DNA of 19,498 bases. Source: GCA-2717185 sp047517345. Its GTDB lineage: Bacteria; Pseudomonadota; Alphaproteobacteria; UBA8366; GCA-2717185. Both the position numbers and the translations under genes were made by a program. The number at the start of each line of letters is the position of its first letter. The stretch's first letter is position 1. The stretch covers positions 1 through 19,498 of the forward strand of contig JAKZTB010000230.1 of the NCBI GenBank assembly GCA_047517345.1, written 5' to 3'. This document shows, in pieces, positions 13,668 through 19,498 of the stretch. The notes under the pieces are model-generated. The model was given only the letters and a program-made list of their open reading frames with translations, was not told the origin of the DNA and did no database searches.

Positions 13668-14443
13668 ATGACGCAGCCCCCGAAGCCGGACAGAAAGGCG
13701 AGCGCATCGCCAAGATCATGGCGCGCGCCGGCCTGTGTTCTCGGCGCGAGGCTGAACGCTGGATCGAGGCGGGCCGCGTGCGCGTTGCCGGTGCGGTGCT
13801 CGACTCGCCCGCCTTCAACGTCGCCGATCCGGCGGCCGTGCTGGTCGACGGAAAGCCGCTGCCGGCGGCCGCCTCGACGCGGCTGTGGCGCTATCACAAG
13901 CCGCCCAGCGTGGTCACGACGGAACGCGACCCGGAAGGCCGGACGACGGTATTCGACCGGCTGCCCTCCGGCCTGCCCCGGGTCATGACGATCGGCCGCC
14001 TCGACATGTCCTCCGAGGGCCTGTTGCTGCTGACCAACGACGGCGCGCTGAAACGCCATCTGGAATTGCCGTCGACCGGCTGGACGCGACGCTACCGGGC
14101 CCGGGTCTATGGCCGGGTCGAGCCCGAGAATCTGGCATCGCTCGCCGGCGGCATCACCGTGGACGGCATGCGCTATGGTGCCATACAGGCGACGTTGGAG
14201 CGGCAGGAGGGCGCCAACGCCTGGGTTTCGATCGGCCTGCGCGAGGGCAAGAACCGGGAGATCCGCCGTGTCATGGAAAAACTTGGCTATACGGTAAACC
14301 GGTTGATCCGAACCGCCTACGGGCCGTTCCAGCTCGGCGCCCTGAGGCGCAATGGGATTGAAGAATCGCCCGCGAAGGTCGTCCGCGAACAGCTCGGCAA
14401 GAAACTGGCGGCGAGGTTCAATTTTGCGAATCGTCGCCGGTAG
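13664..14443 (+). CDS. rluB: RluB/RsuA-family rRNA pseudouridine synthase
   Basis: A 259-residue pseudouridine synthase with an N-terminal S4 RNA-binding domain (about 12-60: ERIAKIMARAGLCSRREAE) and the RsuA/RluB/RluE-type catalytic domain. The catalytic aspartate is D114 in IGRLDMSSEGLLLLTNDG; YHKPPSVVTT (77-86) and LREGKNREIRRVMEKLGY (192-209) are also diagnostic. RluB converts U2605 of 23S rRNA (E. coli numbering) and RsuA U516 of 16S; the S4 domain with this C-terminal arrangement fits RluB better, but the exact site is inferred. ATG at 13664 is preferred although the nearest strong Shine-Dalgarno is distant. Its 3' end overlaps rsmD by 20 bases, so the two rRNA modification genes form an operon. 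Confidence 0.9.
   Translation: MNDAAPEAGQKGERIAKIMARAGLCSRREAERWIEAGRVRVAGAVLDSPAFNVADPAAVLVDGKPLPAAASTRLWRYHKPPSVVTTERDPEGRTTVFDRLPSGLPRVMTIGRLDMSSEGLLLLTNDGALKRHLELPSTGWTRRYRARVYGRVEPENLASLAGGITVDGMRYGAIQATLERQEGANAWVSIGLREGKNREIRRVMEKLGYTVNRLIRTAYGPFQLGALRRNGIEESPAKVVREQLGKKLAARFNFANRRR
14413..14416 (+). promoter_or_regulatory. Shine-Dalgarno site that sets the rsmD start
   Basis: GAGG lies 7 bases before TTG at 14424 within the end of the pseudouridine synthase gene. It supports a TTG start for rsmD, since no ATG sits at the conserved N-terminus. Confidence 0.6.
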
Positions 14444-14987
14444 GCATCGCGGCCGCCCGCTTACCGCGCCGCCGGGCCCGGACATCCGCCCGACTTCCGA
14501 CCGCGCCCGCGAAGGGCTGTTCAACATTCTGGAACACGGACGTATCGCGGGTGAGATCGAGGGCACGCGCGTGCTCGACGCCTTCGCCGGCACCGGCGCG
14601 TTGGGCCTCGAAGCGCTGAGCCGCGGCGCGCGCCATGTGACTTTCTTCGATAATGCGCGTGGTGCTCGAATCGCCTTGGCCGACAACATCGCCGCCTGTG
14701 ACGAAGAGGATCGAACGACCGTGATCGCCGCGGACGCGACGAAACCGCCGCCGACGGATCGCCCAGTCGACATCGCCTTCCTCGACCCGCCCTATAAATC
14801 TGGATTACTCGACCCGGCGCTGATCGCGCTCGACCGGCGCGGCTGGCTTGGTGAGGCAACGTTGATCGTCGCGGAATTTAGTTCTGCAGAAAGTTTCACA
14901 CCGCCGAATTTTCTGGAAGAAGCCGACTTCCGCAAATACGGCGCCGCGCAGATCTTGTTCCTATTGCGCCGTAGGCCGACGCAATAG
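14424..14987 (+). CDS. rsmD: 16S rRNA (guanine(966)-N(2))-methyltransferase RsmD
   Basis: RsmD methylates G966 of 16S rRNA in the assembling 30S subunit with S-adenosylmethionine. With the TTG start the protein is 187 residues, the family length, and begins MRIVAGRHRGRPL exactly where RsmD proteins begin. SAM motif I is LDAFAGTGALGLEALSRGA at 51-69 and the catalytic motif IV is FLDPPY at 119-124; RPTSDRAREGLFNIL at 22-36 is the family signature region. An upstream ATG at 14352 would add a non-homologous tail. It overlaps the pseudouridine synthase gene by 20 bases and the convergent MFS gene by 27 bases, and its stop sits in an inverted repeat that also holds the MFS stop. Confidence 0.93.
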   Translation: MRIVAGRHRGRPLTAPPGPDIRPTSDRAREGLFNILEHGRIAGEIEGTRVLDAFAGTGALGLEALSRGARHVTFFDNARGARIALADNIAACDEEDRTTVIAADATKPPPTDRPVDIAFLDPPYKSGLLDPALIALDRRGWLGEATLIVAEFSSAESFTPPNFLEEADFRKYGAAQILFLLRRRPTQ

Positions 14988-14991
14988 GGGC
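14957..14991. terminator. Inverted repeat containing both stop codons of rsmD and the MFS gene (candidate bidirectional terminator)
   Basis: CTATTGCG (14961-14968) and CGCAATAG (14980-14987) are a perfect 8-bp inverted repeat. One more G-C pair (14960/14988), two G-U pairs and a G-C pair extend the outside, and CG/CG at 14970-14971/14977-14978 extends the inside past one mismatch. The stop of MFS (14961-14963) and of rsmD (14985-14987) fill the outer ends. No T-run follows on either side, so termination is inferred only from structure and position. Confidence 0.5.
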
Positions 14992-16100
14992 AACGCCGCC
15001 AAGGCGACGGGCACCAATAGCATCGCGCCGATGAAATAGGGCCAGTGCGGGCCAAAACCGGCAAATACGGCTCCCGCCCAAGCGGGACCGGCGATGCGTG
15101 CCGCGCTGGCGAAGGATTGTGCCAGCCCCATAACGCCACCCTTCAAATCGGAGGGCGCCGTCTGCGTCATCAAGCTTTGCGTCGACGGGCCGATCACACT
15201 GAAGCCGAATACGATCAACGCCATCGGCGCGAGTACGAGCCACGGCGTAAACGCCGCCGGCAGCAACGCCAGGCCGAGCCCCAAGGTCACGATCCCTATC
15301 AGGATCACGCGCGCTTCGCCGAAGCGCTTCACGATCGGCCCGACCATACCGCCCTGCACCAGCGCCGCCACGAGCCCGATGAACACGAAATAGGGCGTCA
15401 CCTCGCGAGGACCGAATTCGAACAGATCGCGGCACCACAGCGCGAAGGTCGCCTCCAAACCGGTAAAGGCCAGGAAGATGGCGAAGTAGACCGCAAATAG
15501 CCGGAACAAGGTGGGCGTCCGGAAAAACGCCATATTGAAGCGCGCGCCTGAGCGGGTTTGGTGTTTCTCCGGTTCCTTGATCAGAACAAACGCGAGTAGG
15601 AGCCCAGTCGCCGTACAGCCGGACGCGACATAGGCCGGCAATACGAGATCCCCACCACCGCCCAACACCATGAAGGTGATGCCCGGACCGATGATGAAGG
15701 CGATCCCGAACGTCGCGCCCAGCATACCGAGGCCCTTGGCCCGGTTCTCGGCCGTCGTCACGTCGGCGATAAAAGCTTGCGATGCGGTGAGCCAGCCCGC
15801 CGTAGCGCCGGCGAAACCGCGGCTGGCAAACACTTCCCAAAGCGTATCCGCATTGGCGAGCCAGATATAGGACGCACAGGTCCCCGCCACACTGATCAGC
15901 AGCACCGGTTTCCGGCCAATGCGGTCGGACAACCGTCCCCAAAACGGTGCCGTCAACAGGCTGGCGCCCGAAAAGACGGAGAAGATGAGCGCCGCGAGTT
16001 CGGGACCGGCGCCGAATTTGGTGACGTAGAAGGGCAGCACCGGTAGGACCACCCCGAGCGCGATCAGGTTGACGCAGGTGGCGATGAGCAGCGGAAACAT
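14961..16100 (-). CDS. MFS transporter, TetA/DHA1-like
   Basis: A 379-residue, 12-segment major facilitator of the drug:proton antiporter type. Motif A is GRLSDRIGRK at 55-64, the RGFAG of motif B at 94-98, and the antiporter-type motif C region LGATFGIAFIIGPG at 127-140. This fits TetA-like efflux proteins, but the same layout is used by sugar and metabolite exporters, and resistance should not be inferred. It starts 31 bases after the mutL stop and is probably last in a pgi-mutL-MFS transcript. It has little Shine-Dalgarno signal. The last 27 bases overlap rsmD, and because of the inverted repeat its C-terminus (LLRRPTAQ) resembles that of RsmD (LLRRRPTQ). Confidence 0.88.
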   Translation of the reverse strand: MFPLLIATCVNLIALGVVLPVLPFYVTKFGAGPELAALIFSVFSGASLLTAPFWGRLSDRIGRKPVLLISVAGTCASYIWLANADTLWEVFASRGFAGATAGWLTASQAFIADVTTAENRAKGLGMLGATFGIAFIIGPGITFMVLGGGGDLVLPAYVASGCTATGLLLAFVLIKEPEKHQTRSGARFNMAFFRTPTLFRLFAVYFAIFLAFTGLEATFALWCRDLFEFGPREVTPYFVFIGLVAALVQGGMVGPIVKRFGEARVILIGIVTLGLGLALLPAAFTPWLVLAPMALIVFGFSVIGPSTQSLMTQTAPSDLKGGVMGLAQSFASAARIAGPAWAGAVFAGFGPHWPYFIGAMLLVPVALAALPLLRRPTAQ

Positions 16101-16131
16101 GCGGGTTGGATTTACGTAAAGGCGTTTGGTG

Positions 16132-17931
16132 CTATCGGCGGCCGAACAGCCGCTCGATATCGGCGAGCTTCAGTTCGACATAAGTCGGCCGGCCGTGATT
16201 GCATTGACCGGAATGCGGCGTCGCCTCCATTTCCCGCAACAGCGCGTTCATTTCCTCGGCGTTCAAACGCCGGCCCGCGCGGACCGAGCCGTGGCATGCC
16301 ATGGTGCCGCACACTTCCTCGAGTTTCTCCTTCAAACTGTAAGCGTCGCCGTACGCGGCAAGCTCGTCCGCCAGGTCACGGACCAACGCCTTTGCATTGA
16401 TCTGACCCAGCAAAGCCGGGACTTCACGCACCAAGACCGCACCGTCGCCGAAGGCTTCCAACACCAGGCCGAGCTCGGCCAGCTCGTTCGCACGCGCGAC
16501 CAGACGCCCCGGATCGTCCACTTCCACCACTTCCGGTATCAGCAACGCTTGCCGAGAAACGCCGGTCTCTTCAAGCGACCGTTTCATGCTCTCATAGACC
16601 AGCCGTTCATGGGCGGCGTGCTGATCGACGATGACGATCCCGTCCTCGGTCTGCGACACGATATAAGTCTCATGCAGCTGCGCCCGCGCCGCGCCAAGCG
16701 GATAGTCGATCACCTCTTGGGCGGCGGGCGCGGCATCGGACATGGCGGATGGCGCAACAGGCGCGGCTCCGTCGAGCGGCGCCTGGAAGGCGATCGCATC
16801 CTCCGCCAAACCGCGCGCCGGCGTCGTAGGCCGGTAGGCGTAGCCGCCAATCCCGCGGCCGGTCGGCAGCGGTTGGGCCGCCGGCCGTATGGCACCAAGT
16901 GCCGCAGCGCTGACCGTCGTAGAGGCGCGGTGGCCCGCTTGCGCCAGGGCATGCTTCAGCGCGCCGATAATCAACCCGCGCACCGTACCCGCGTCGCGAA
17001 ACCGTACCTCGGCCTTGGCGGGGTGCACGTTGATATCCACAAGCCGCGAATCGACTGCCAGGAACAGCGCCACCATCGGATGCCGGTTGCGGGCGAGAAA
17101 GTCCATATAAGCGGCACGCACCGCGCCGAACAGCAGCTTGTCGCGCACGGGCCGGTCGTTGACGAACAGGAACTGCTGCATGGAATTGGCGCGGTTCAGG
17201 GTCGGCACCCCGGCGTAGCCGTCGAGGCGCACACCGTCCCGTTCCGCTTCGATGCGCAAGGCGTTCTCGGAAAACTCGCGCCCCATGATCGCGCCGAGCC
17301 GGTCGAGCCGCGAATCGAGCAGATCGCCGGTCGCGGACGTGATGCGGAGCCGCTCTTTCGCGCCGTCATGCAGGCTGAACGCGACATCTGGGCGGGCCAT
17401 GGCGAGGCGCTTCACCACATCTAGAATCTGCCCGGTCTCGGCCCGGTCGCTCTTGAGGAATTTGAGCCGCGCCGGCGTCGCGTAGAACAGGTCGCGGATT
17501 TCGACCCGCGTCCCCGGGGGATGGGCGGCCGGAGACGGATCGGTCACCGCGCCGCCTTCGATCCGGATCGTCCAGGCGCTCTCGGCCGCCGGCGGGCGGC
17601 TGGTGATCGCCATGCGGCTGACCGCGCCCAGCGAAGGCAACGCCTCGCCGCGGAAACCCATCGTCTGAATGTCGAAAAGATCGTCGCCCGCCAGTTTCGA
17701 GGTGGCATGGCGCTCGATCGCCAATGCTAAATCTTCCGGCGCCATGCCCGCGCCATCGTCGGTGACGGCGATCAGCGCCTTACCGCCGTCCCGCAGCCCA
17801 ATTTCGACCCGCGCCGCGCCGGCATCCAGGCTATTTTCGATCAACTCTTTGACCGCGGACGCCGGCCGTTCGACCACCTCGCCGGCGGCGATTCGGTTGA
17901 TGACTGTCTCGGGTAGACGACGGATCGTCAT
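16132..17931 (-). CDS. mutL: DNA mismatch repair protein MutL
   Basis: MutL links mismatch recognition by MutS to strand removal. The protein is 599 residues. The N-terminal GHKL ATPase has NRIAAGEVVERPASAVKELI (12-31), the ENSLDAGA motif (32-39), DDGAGM near 58-63, and GFRGEAL near 92-98, and the transducer domain ends about 330. A Pro/Ala-rich linker (about 335-425) separates the C-terminal dimerisation domain. That domain carries the endonuclease metal motif DQHAAHERLVYE, ACHGSVRAG and CNHGRP, so this MutL should nick DNA itself, as expected in bacteria without MutH. It starts 3 bases after the pgi stop with GGGAAAG 7 bases ahead. Nothing appears missing. Confidence 0.97.
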   Translation of the reverse strand: MTIRRLPETVINRIAAGEVVERPASAVKELIENSLDAGAARVEIGLRDGGKALIAVTDDGAGMAPEDLALAIERHATSKLAGDDLFDIQTMGFRGEALPSLGAVSRMAITSRPPAAESAWTIRIEGGAVTDPSPAAHPPGTRVEIRDLFYATPARLKFLKSDRAETGQILDVVKRLAMARPDVAFSLHDGAKERLRITSATGDLLDSRLDRLGAIMGREFSENALRIEAERDGVRLDGYAGVPTLNRANSMQQFLFVNDRPVRDKLLFGAVRAAYMDFLARNRHPMVALFLAVDSRLVDINVHPAKAEVRFRDAGTVRGLIIGALKHALAQAGHRASTTVSAAALGAIRPAAQPLPTGRGIGGYAYRPTTPARGLAEDAIAFQAPLDGAAPVAPSAMSDAAPAAQEVIDYPLGAARAQLHETYIVSQTEDGIVIVDQHAAHERLVYESMKRSLEETGVSRQALLIPEVVEVDDPGRLVARANELAELGLVLEAFGDGAVLVREVPALLGQINAKALVRDLADELAAYGDAYSLKEKLEEVCGTMACHGSVRAGRRLNAEEMNALLREMEATPHSGQCNHGRPTYVELKLADIERLFGRR

Positions 17932-17934
17932 TGC

Positions 17935-19230
17935 CTAGCTTTCCCCCATCCCATCCAGATAACGCCGCGCCCGCTGCTTGCCATCCTCCACGGCGGGCTG
18001 GTCGAAGGGATCGATTCCCAGCAGATGGGCAGCGATGATCGTCTCCAGCATGAAATGCATCATCAGCGCACCCAATGTGCGTTCGTCGACAGATTCAACC
18101 GAAATGATCCGGACCGGCCGCCCCGCAGCGGCAAGCGCATCGGCCGTACCGCGCTGGCAGGCGTCGAGCAGGTCGCCCAGGCTGCGACCGGTTAGATAGT
18201 CGAGCGCCGGATCCGCGGCGATCGCGGTGTCCACCGCTTCGCCGCCGCCTTGGGTCATAACGACCGTGAACATCTTGTCGTTCGGCCCCGCCAGGTAAAG
18301 CTGCAACTGACTGTGCTGGTCGACCGTACCGACCGCGTTGATCGGCGTCGTACCTTTGCCGTCCTTTCCAAGGCTTTCCGCCCAAAGCTGACGGAACCAC
18401 AATGCGAAGGGCGCTAGCCTGTCGGAATAGGGCATCAGCACCGTTCCGCCGACATTGCGCGTCTCGGCCAGCGCAACATTGACCGCCGCGCCCACCGCGG
18501 GCGGGCACTCCACCGGAAGTGCCGCCGCCAATGTCCCGTCCAGCACAGCCGCTGCCCCCGCACGGATCGCCGCGGCGTCGAGCCCCGCAATCAGCGCGGG
18601 CAGCATGCCGACCAGGGACAGAACGGAATAGCGTCCGCCGACACCGGGATCATGGTCCAACGCCGTAACGCCGTGCCGCGCCGCGAGACGGCGCAGCGGA
18701 TTGTCCGCCGCCTCCGCAATAACCAACGCATGGACCGACACATCCGCACCGGCCGCCTGCAGCCAGCCGAAACAGGCCAAGGCCTGGGCCATCGTTTCCG
18801 CGGTGCCGCCGGATTTCGAGATCGCGAGCAAACCGGTCCGCGATGGGTCCAAGGAACCGAACAGCGCGTCGAAGCTGTGCGGGTCGACATTGTCCATGAA
18901 ATGGAGCCGCGGCGTCCTCTGCGGCGGCCCCCATCCGGCGTCGGCCAACGCGTAGAGGCTGCGCCCGCCGAGGCTGGAACCGCCGGTACCAAGCACCACG
19001 ACATCGTCGAACCGTGCCCGGAACAGGGCCGCATGCGGCGCCAGGGCCTTCAAGTCGTCGCGTGCGCCAGGCAGCGCGAGCAACGGTAAACCGCCCGCGG
19101 ACCGCCACTCACGAAGTTGCGCCAACGCCGGTTCGGTGCGGGCGAGCGCCGCCTCATAGTCGGGGCGCTCCAACCCCATCGAACCGATAGCGTCCGCAAG
19201 ACAATTGTCGATATTATGCCGGTACGTCAT
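17935..19230 (-). CDS. pgi: Glucose-6-phosphate isomerase (short type)
   Basis: Pgi interconverts glucose-6-phosphate and fructose-6-phosphate. With ATG at 19230 it is 431 residues, close to the short bacterial type (about 450) and well under the roughly 550 of E. coli. Two SIS-type sugar-binding halves are seen: VVLGTGGSSLGGRSLYAL (78-95), ISKSGGTAETM (137-147), the Pgi signature VGGRYSVLSLVG (197-208), catalytic E285 in WAESLGKDGKG, H306 in TVDQHSQLQLY, and K418 in VEDGKQRARRYL near the C-terminus. A GTG at 19251 would add seven residues (MDENVCQ); neither start has a strong ribosome-binding site and ATG is preferred. It heads the minus-strand run pgi-mutL-MFS. Confidence 0.94.
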   Translation of the reverse strand: MTYRHNIDNCLADAIGSMGLERPDYEAALARTEPALAQLREWRSAGGLPLLALPGARDDLKALAPHAALFRARFDDVVVLGTGGSSLGGRSLYALADAGWGPPQRTPRLHFMDNVDPHSFDALFGSLDPSRTGLLAISKSGGTAETMAQALACFGWLQAAGADVSVHALVIAEAADNPLRRLAARHGVTALDHDPGVGGRYSVLSLVGMLPALIAGLDAAAIRAGAAAVLDGTLAAALPVECPPAVGAAVNVALAETRNVGGTVLMPYSDRLAPFALWFRQLWAESLGKDGKGTTPINAVGTVDQHSQLQLYLAGPNDKMFTVVMTQGGGEAVDTAIAADPALDYLTGRSLGDLLDACQRGTADALAAAGRPVRIISVESVDERTLGALMMHFMLETIIAAHLLGIDPFDQPAVEDGKQRARRYLDGMGES

Positions 19231-19359
19231 CTGGCAAACATTTTCATCCACGATTCGCGACGATGCAACGTGCGAAGGGGGATATACGCGTTCAATCGAT
19301 CAGGCATCGCAAATAATCACGACGGGCAAAGAAATTATTGCTTCAGACCCGTAAAATAA
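19231..19359. other. AT-richer upstream region of pgi
   Basis: About 130 bases upstream of pgi that are more AT-rich than the rest of the window (for example AAATAATCAC at 19311-19320 and GAAATTATTG at 19331-19340). On the minus strand TATATC (19286-19281) could be a -10 and TTGCGA (19312-19307) a -35, but the 20-base spacing is too long for confidence. No gene is seen. Confidence 0.4.
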
Positions 19360-19498
19360 GGTCGTGTCCCAGGACGTGGTGTAGGAGTTGTTGGAGCCTC
19401 TGTTAGCTGTGGGTAGGCGGCTTGCCGTAGCGACCGCCGAGAGTCTGGCGTAGGCAAGCCGGCTATCCACAGCGGAGGCCATCGCGGTTCCGGTTTAG
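19360..19498. mobile_element. Possible end of an insertion sequence (cut by window edge)
   Basis: From about GGTCGTGTCCCAG (19360-19372) to the window end the sequence changes character: no coding frame relates to the neighbours, and it holds a long imperfect palindrome. The style recalls the outer ends of insertion elements common in alphaproteobacteria, but I cannot assign a family, no transposase domain is visible, and the second end is outside the window. The call is tentative. Confidence 0.35.
19407..19472. repeat. Long imperfect inverted repeat (66 bases)
   Basis: The arm at 19407-19426 (CTGTGGGTAGGCGGCTTGCC) pairs with 19453-19472 (GGCAAGCCGGCTATCCACAG) with 18 of 20 matches. CGCC at 19435-19438 and GGCG at 19447-19450 can pair inside the loop, and GCCTC upstream can pair with GAGGC downstream past a bulge, giving a hairpin of roughly 80 bases. 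Confidence 0.7.

Noticed and set aside
13582..13818. Upstream extension of tadA.
   Set aside because: It lies opposite the pseudouridine synthase gene and the TadA family begins near MDTNSPMALAL.
12644..14773. A 709-codon minus-strand open frame across GNAT, tadA, the pseudouridine synthase and rsmD.
   Set aside because: It is a low-complexity Arg/Ala/Gly-rich shadow of four clear genes with intact motifs and has no recognisable domain.
19300..19482. A 60-codon minus-strand frame beginning MASAVDSRLAYARLS at the right edge.
   Set aside because: It runs through the long palindrome, matches no family I know and has no ribosome-binding site; it is likely non-coding.

Overview
The window looks like chromosomal DNA from a high-GC alphaproteobacterium, most plausibly a Rhodospirillales-type or related uncultured lineage. 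The grounds are uniformly GC-rich coding with GTG and TTG starts, a MutL that carries its own endonuclease motifs, a short-type Pgi, an alphaproteobacterial-style orotate phosphoribosyltransferase relative, and the arrangement lpxK / M23 peptidase-xseA / purD. I saw no tRNA, rRNA, CRISPR array, phage genes or defence system. No gene appears frameshifted.

Layout. (1) 1-4934 is housekeeping: the C-terminal part of lpxK, then a minus-strand pair xseA-M23 peptidase joined by a GTGA stop/start overlap, then purD divergent from xseA, followed by a SixA-type histidine phosphatase. (2) 4958-10962 is a plus-strand accessory metabolic block: a 2-hydroxychromene-2-carboxylate isomerase-like protein overlapped by an MFS transporter, an SDR oxidoreductase, a class III (Frc-like) CoA-transferase, an M20-family amidohydrolase of the carbamoylase/hydantoinase group, and a divergent orotate phosphoribosyltransferase (OPRT) homologue coupled to it by ATGA. 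(3) 10959-12647 is a minus-strand transporter pair, TauE/SafE-like then EamA-like, 3 nt apart. (4) 12698-14987 holds a GNAT acetyltransferase, tadA (minus), an RluB/RsuA-type rRNA pseudouridine synthase and rsmD, so this part is devoted to RNA modification. (5) 14961-19230 is a minus-strand run pgi-mutL-MFS transporter. (6) 19231-19498 is non-coding, with an AT-richer stretch and then a highly structured segment that may be the edge of an insertion sequence.

How the genes work together. LpxK acts in lipid A synthesis and the M23 protein in the cell wall; XseA and MutL act in DNA repair; PurD in purine synthesis; TadA, the pseudouridine synthase and RsmD modify tRNA and rRNA. The plus-strand block in (2) reads as catabolism of one or more small organic acids or amides, with its own importer or exporter; the substrate cannot be named from sequence.

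Most worth a second look: the M20 hydrolase / OPRT-like pair, whose OPRT-like member has altered catalytic-loop residues; the exact inverted repeat that contains both stop codons of the convergent rsmD and MFS genes; the hairpin that would hide the ribosome-binding site and start of tadA; the perfect but unused Shine-Dalgarno sequence ahead of the pseudouridine synthase gene; the long hairpin at the right edge; and the fact that all four convergent gene junctions overlap, three of them by exactly 4 nt. I did not find a clearly new multi-gene system; the M20/OPRT-like pair is the nearest candidate.
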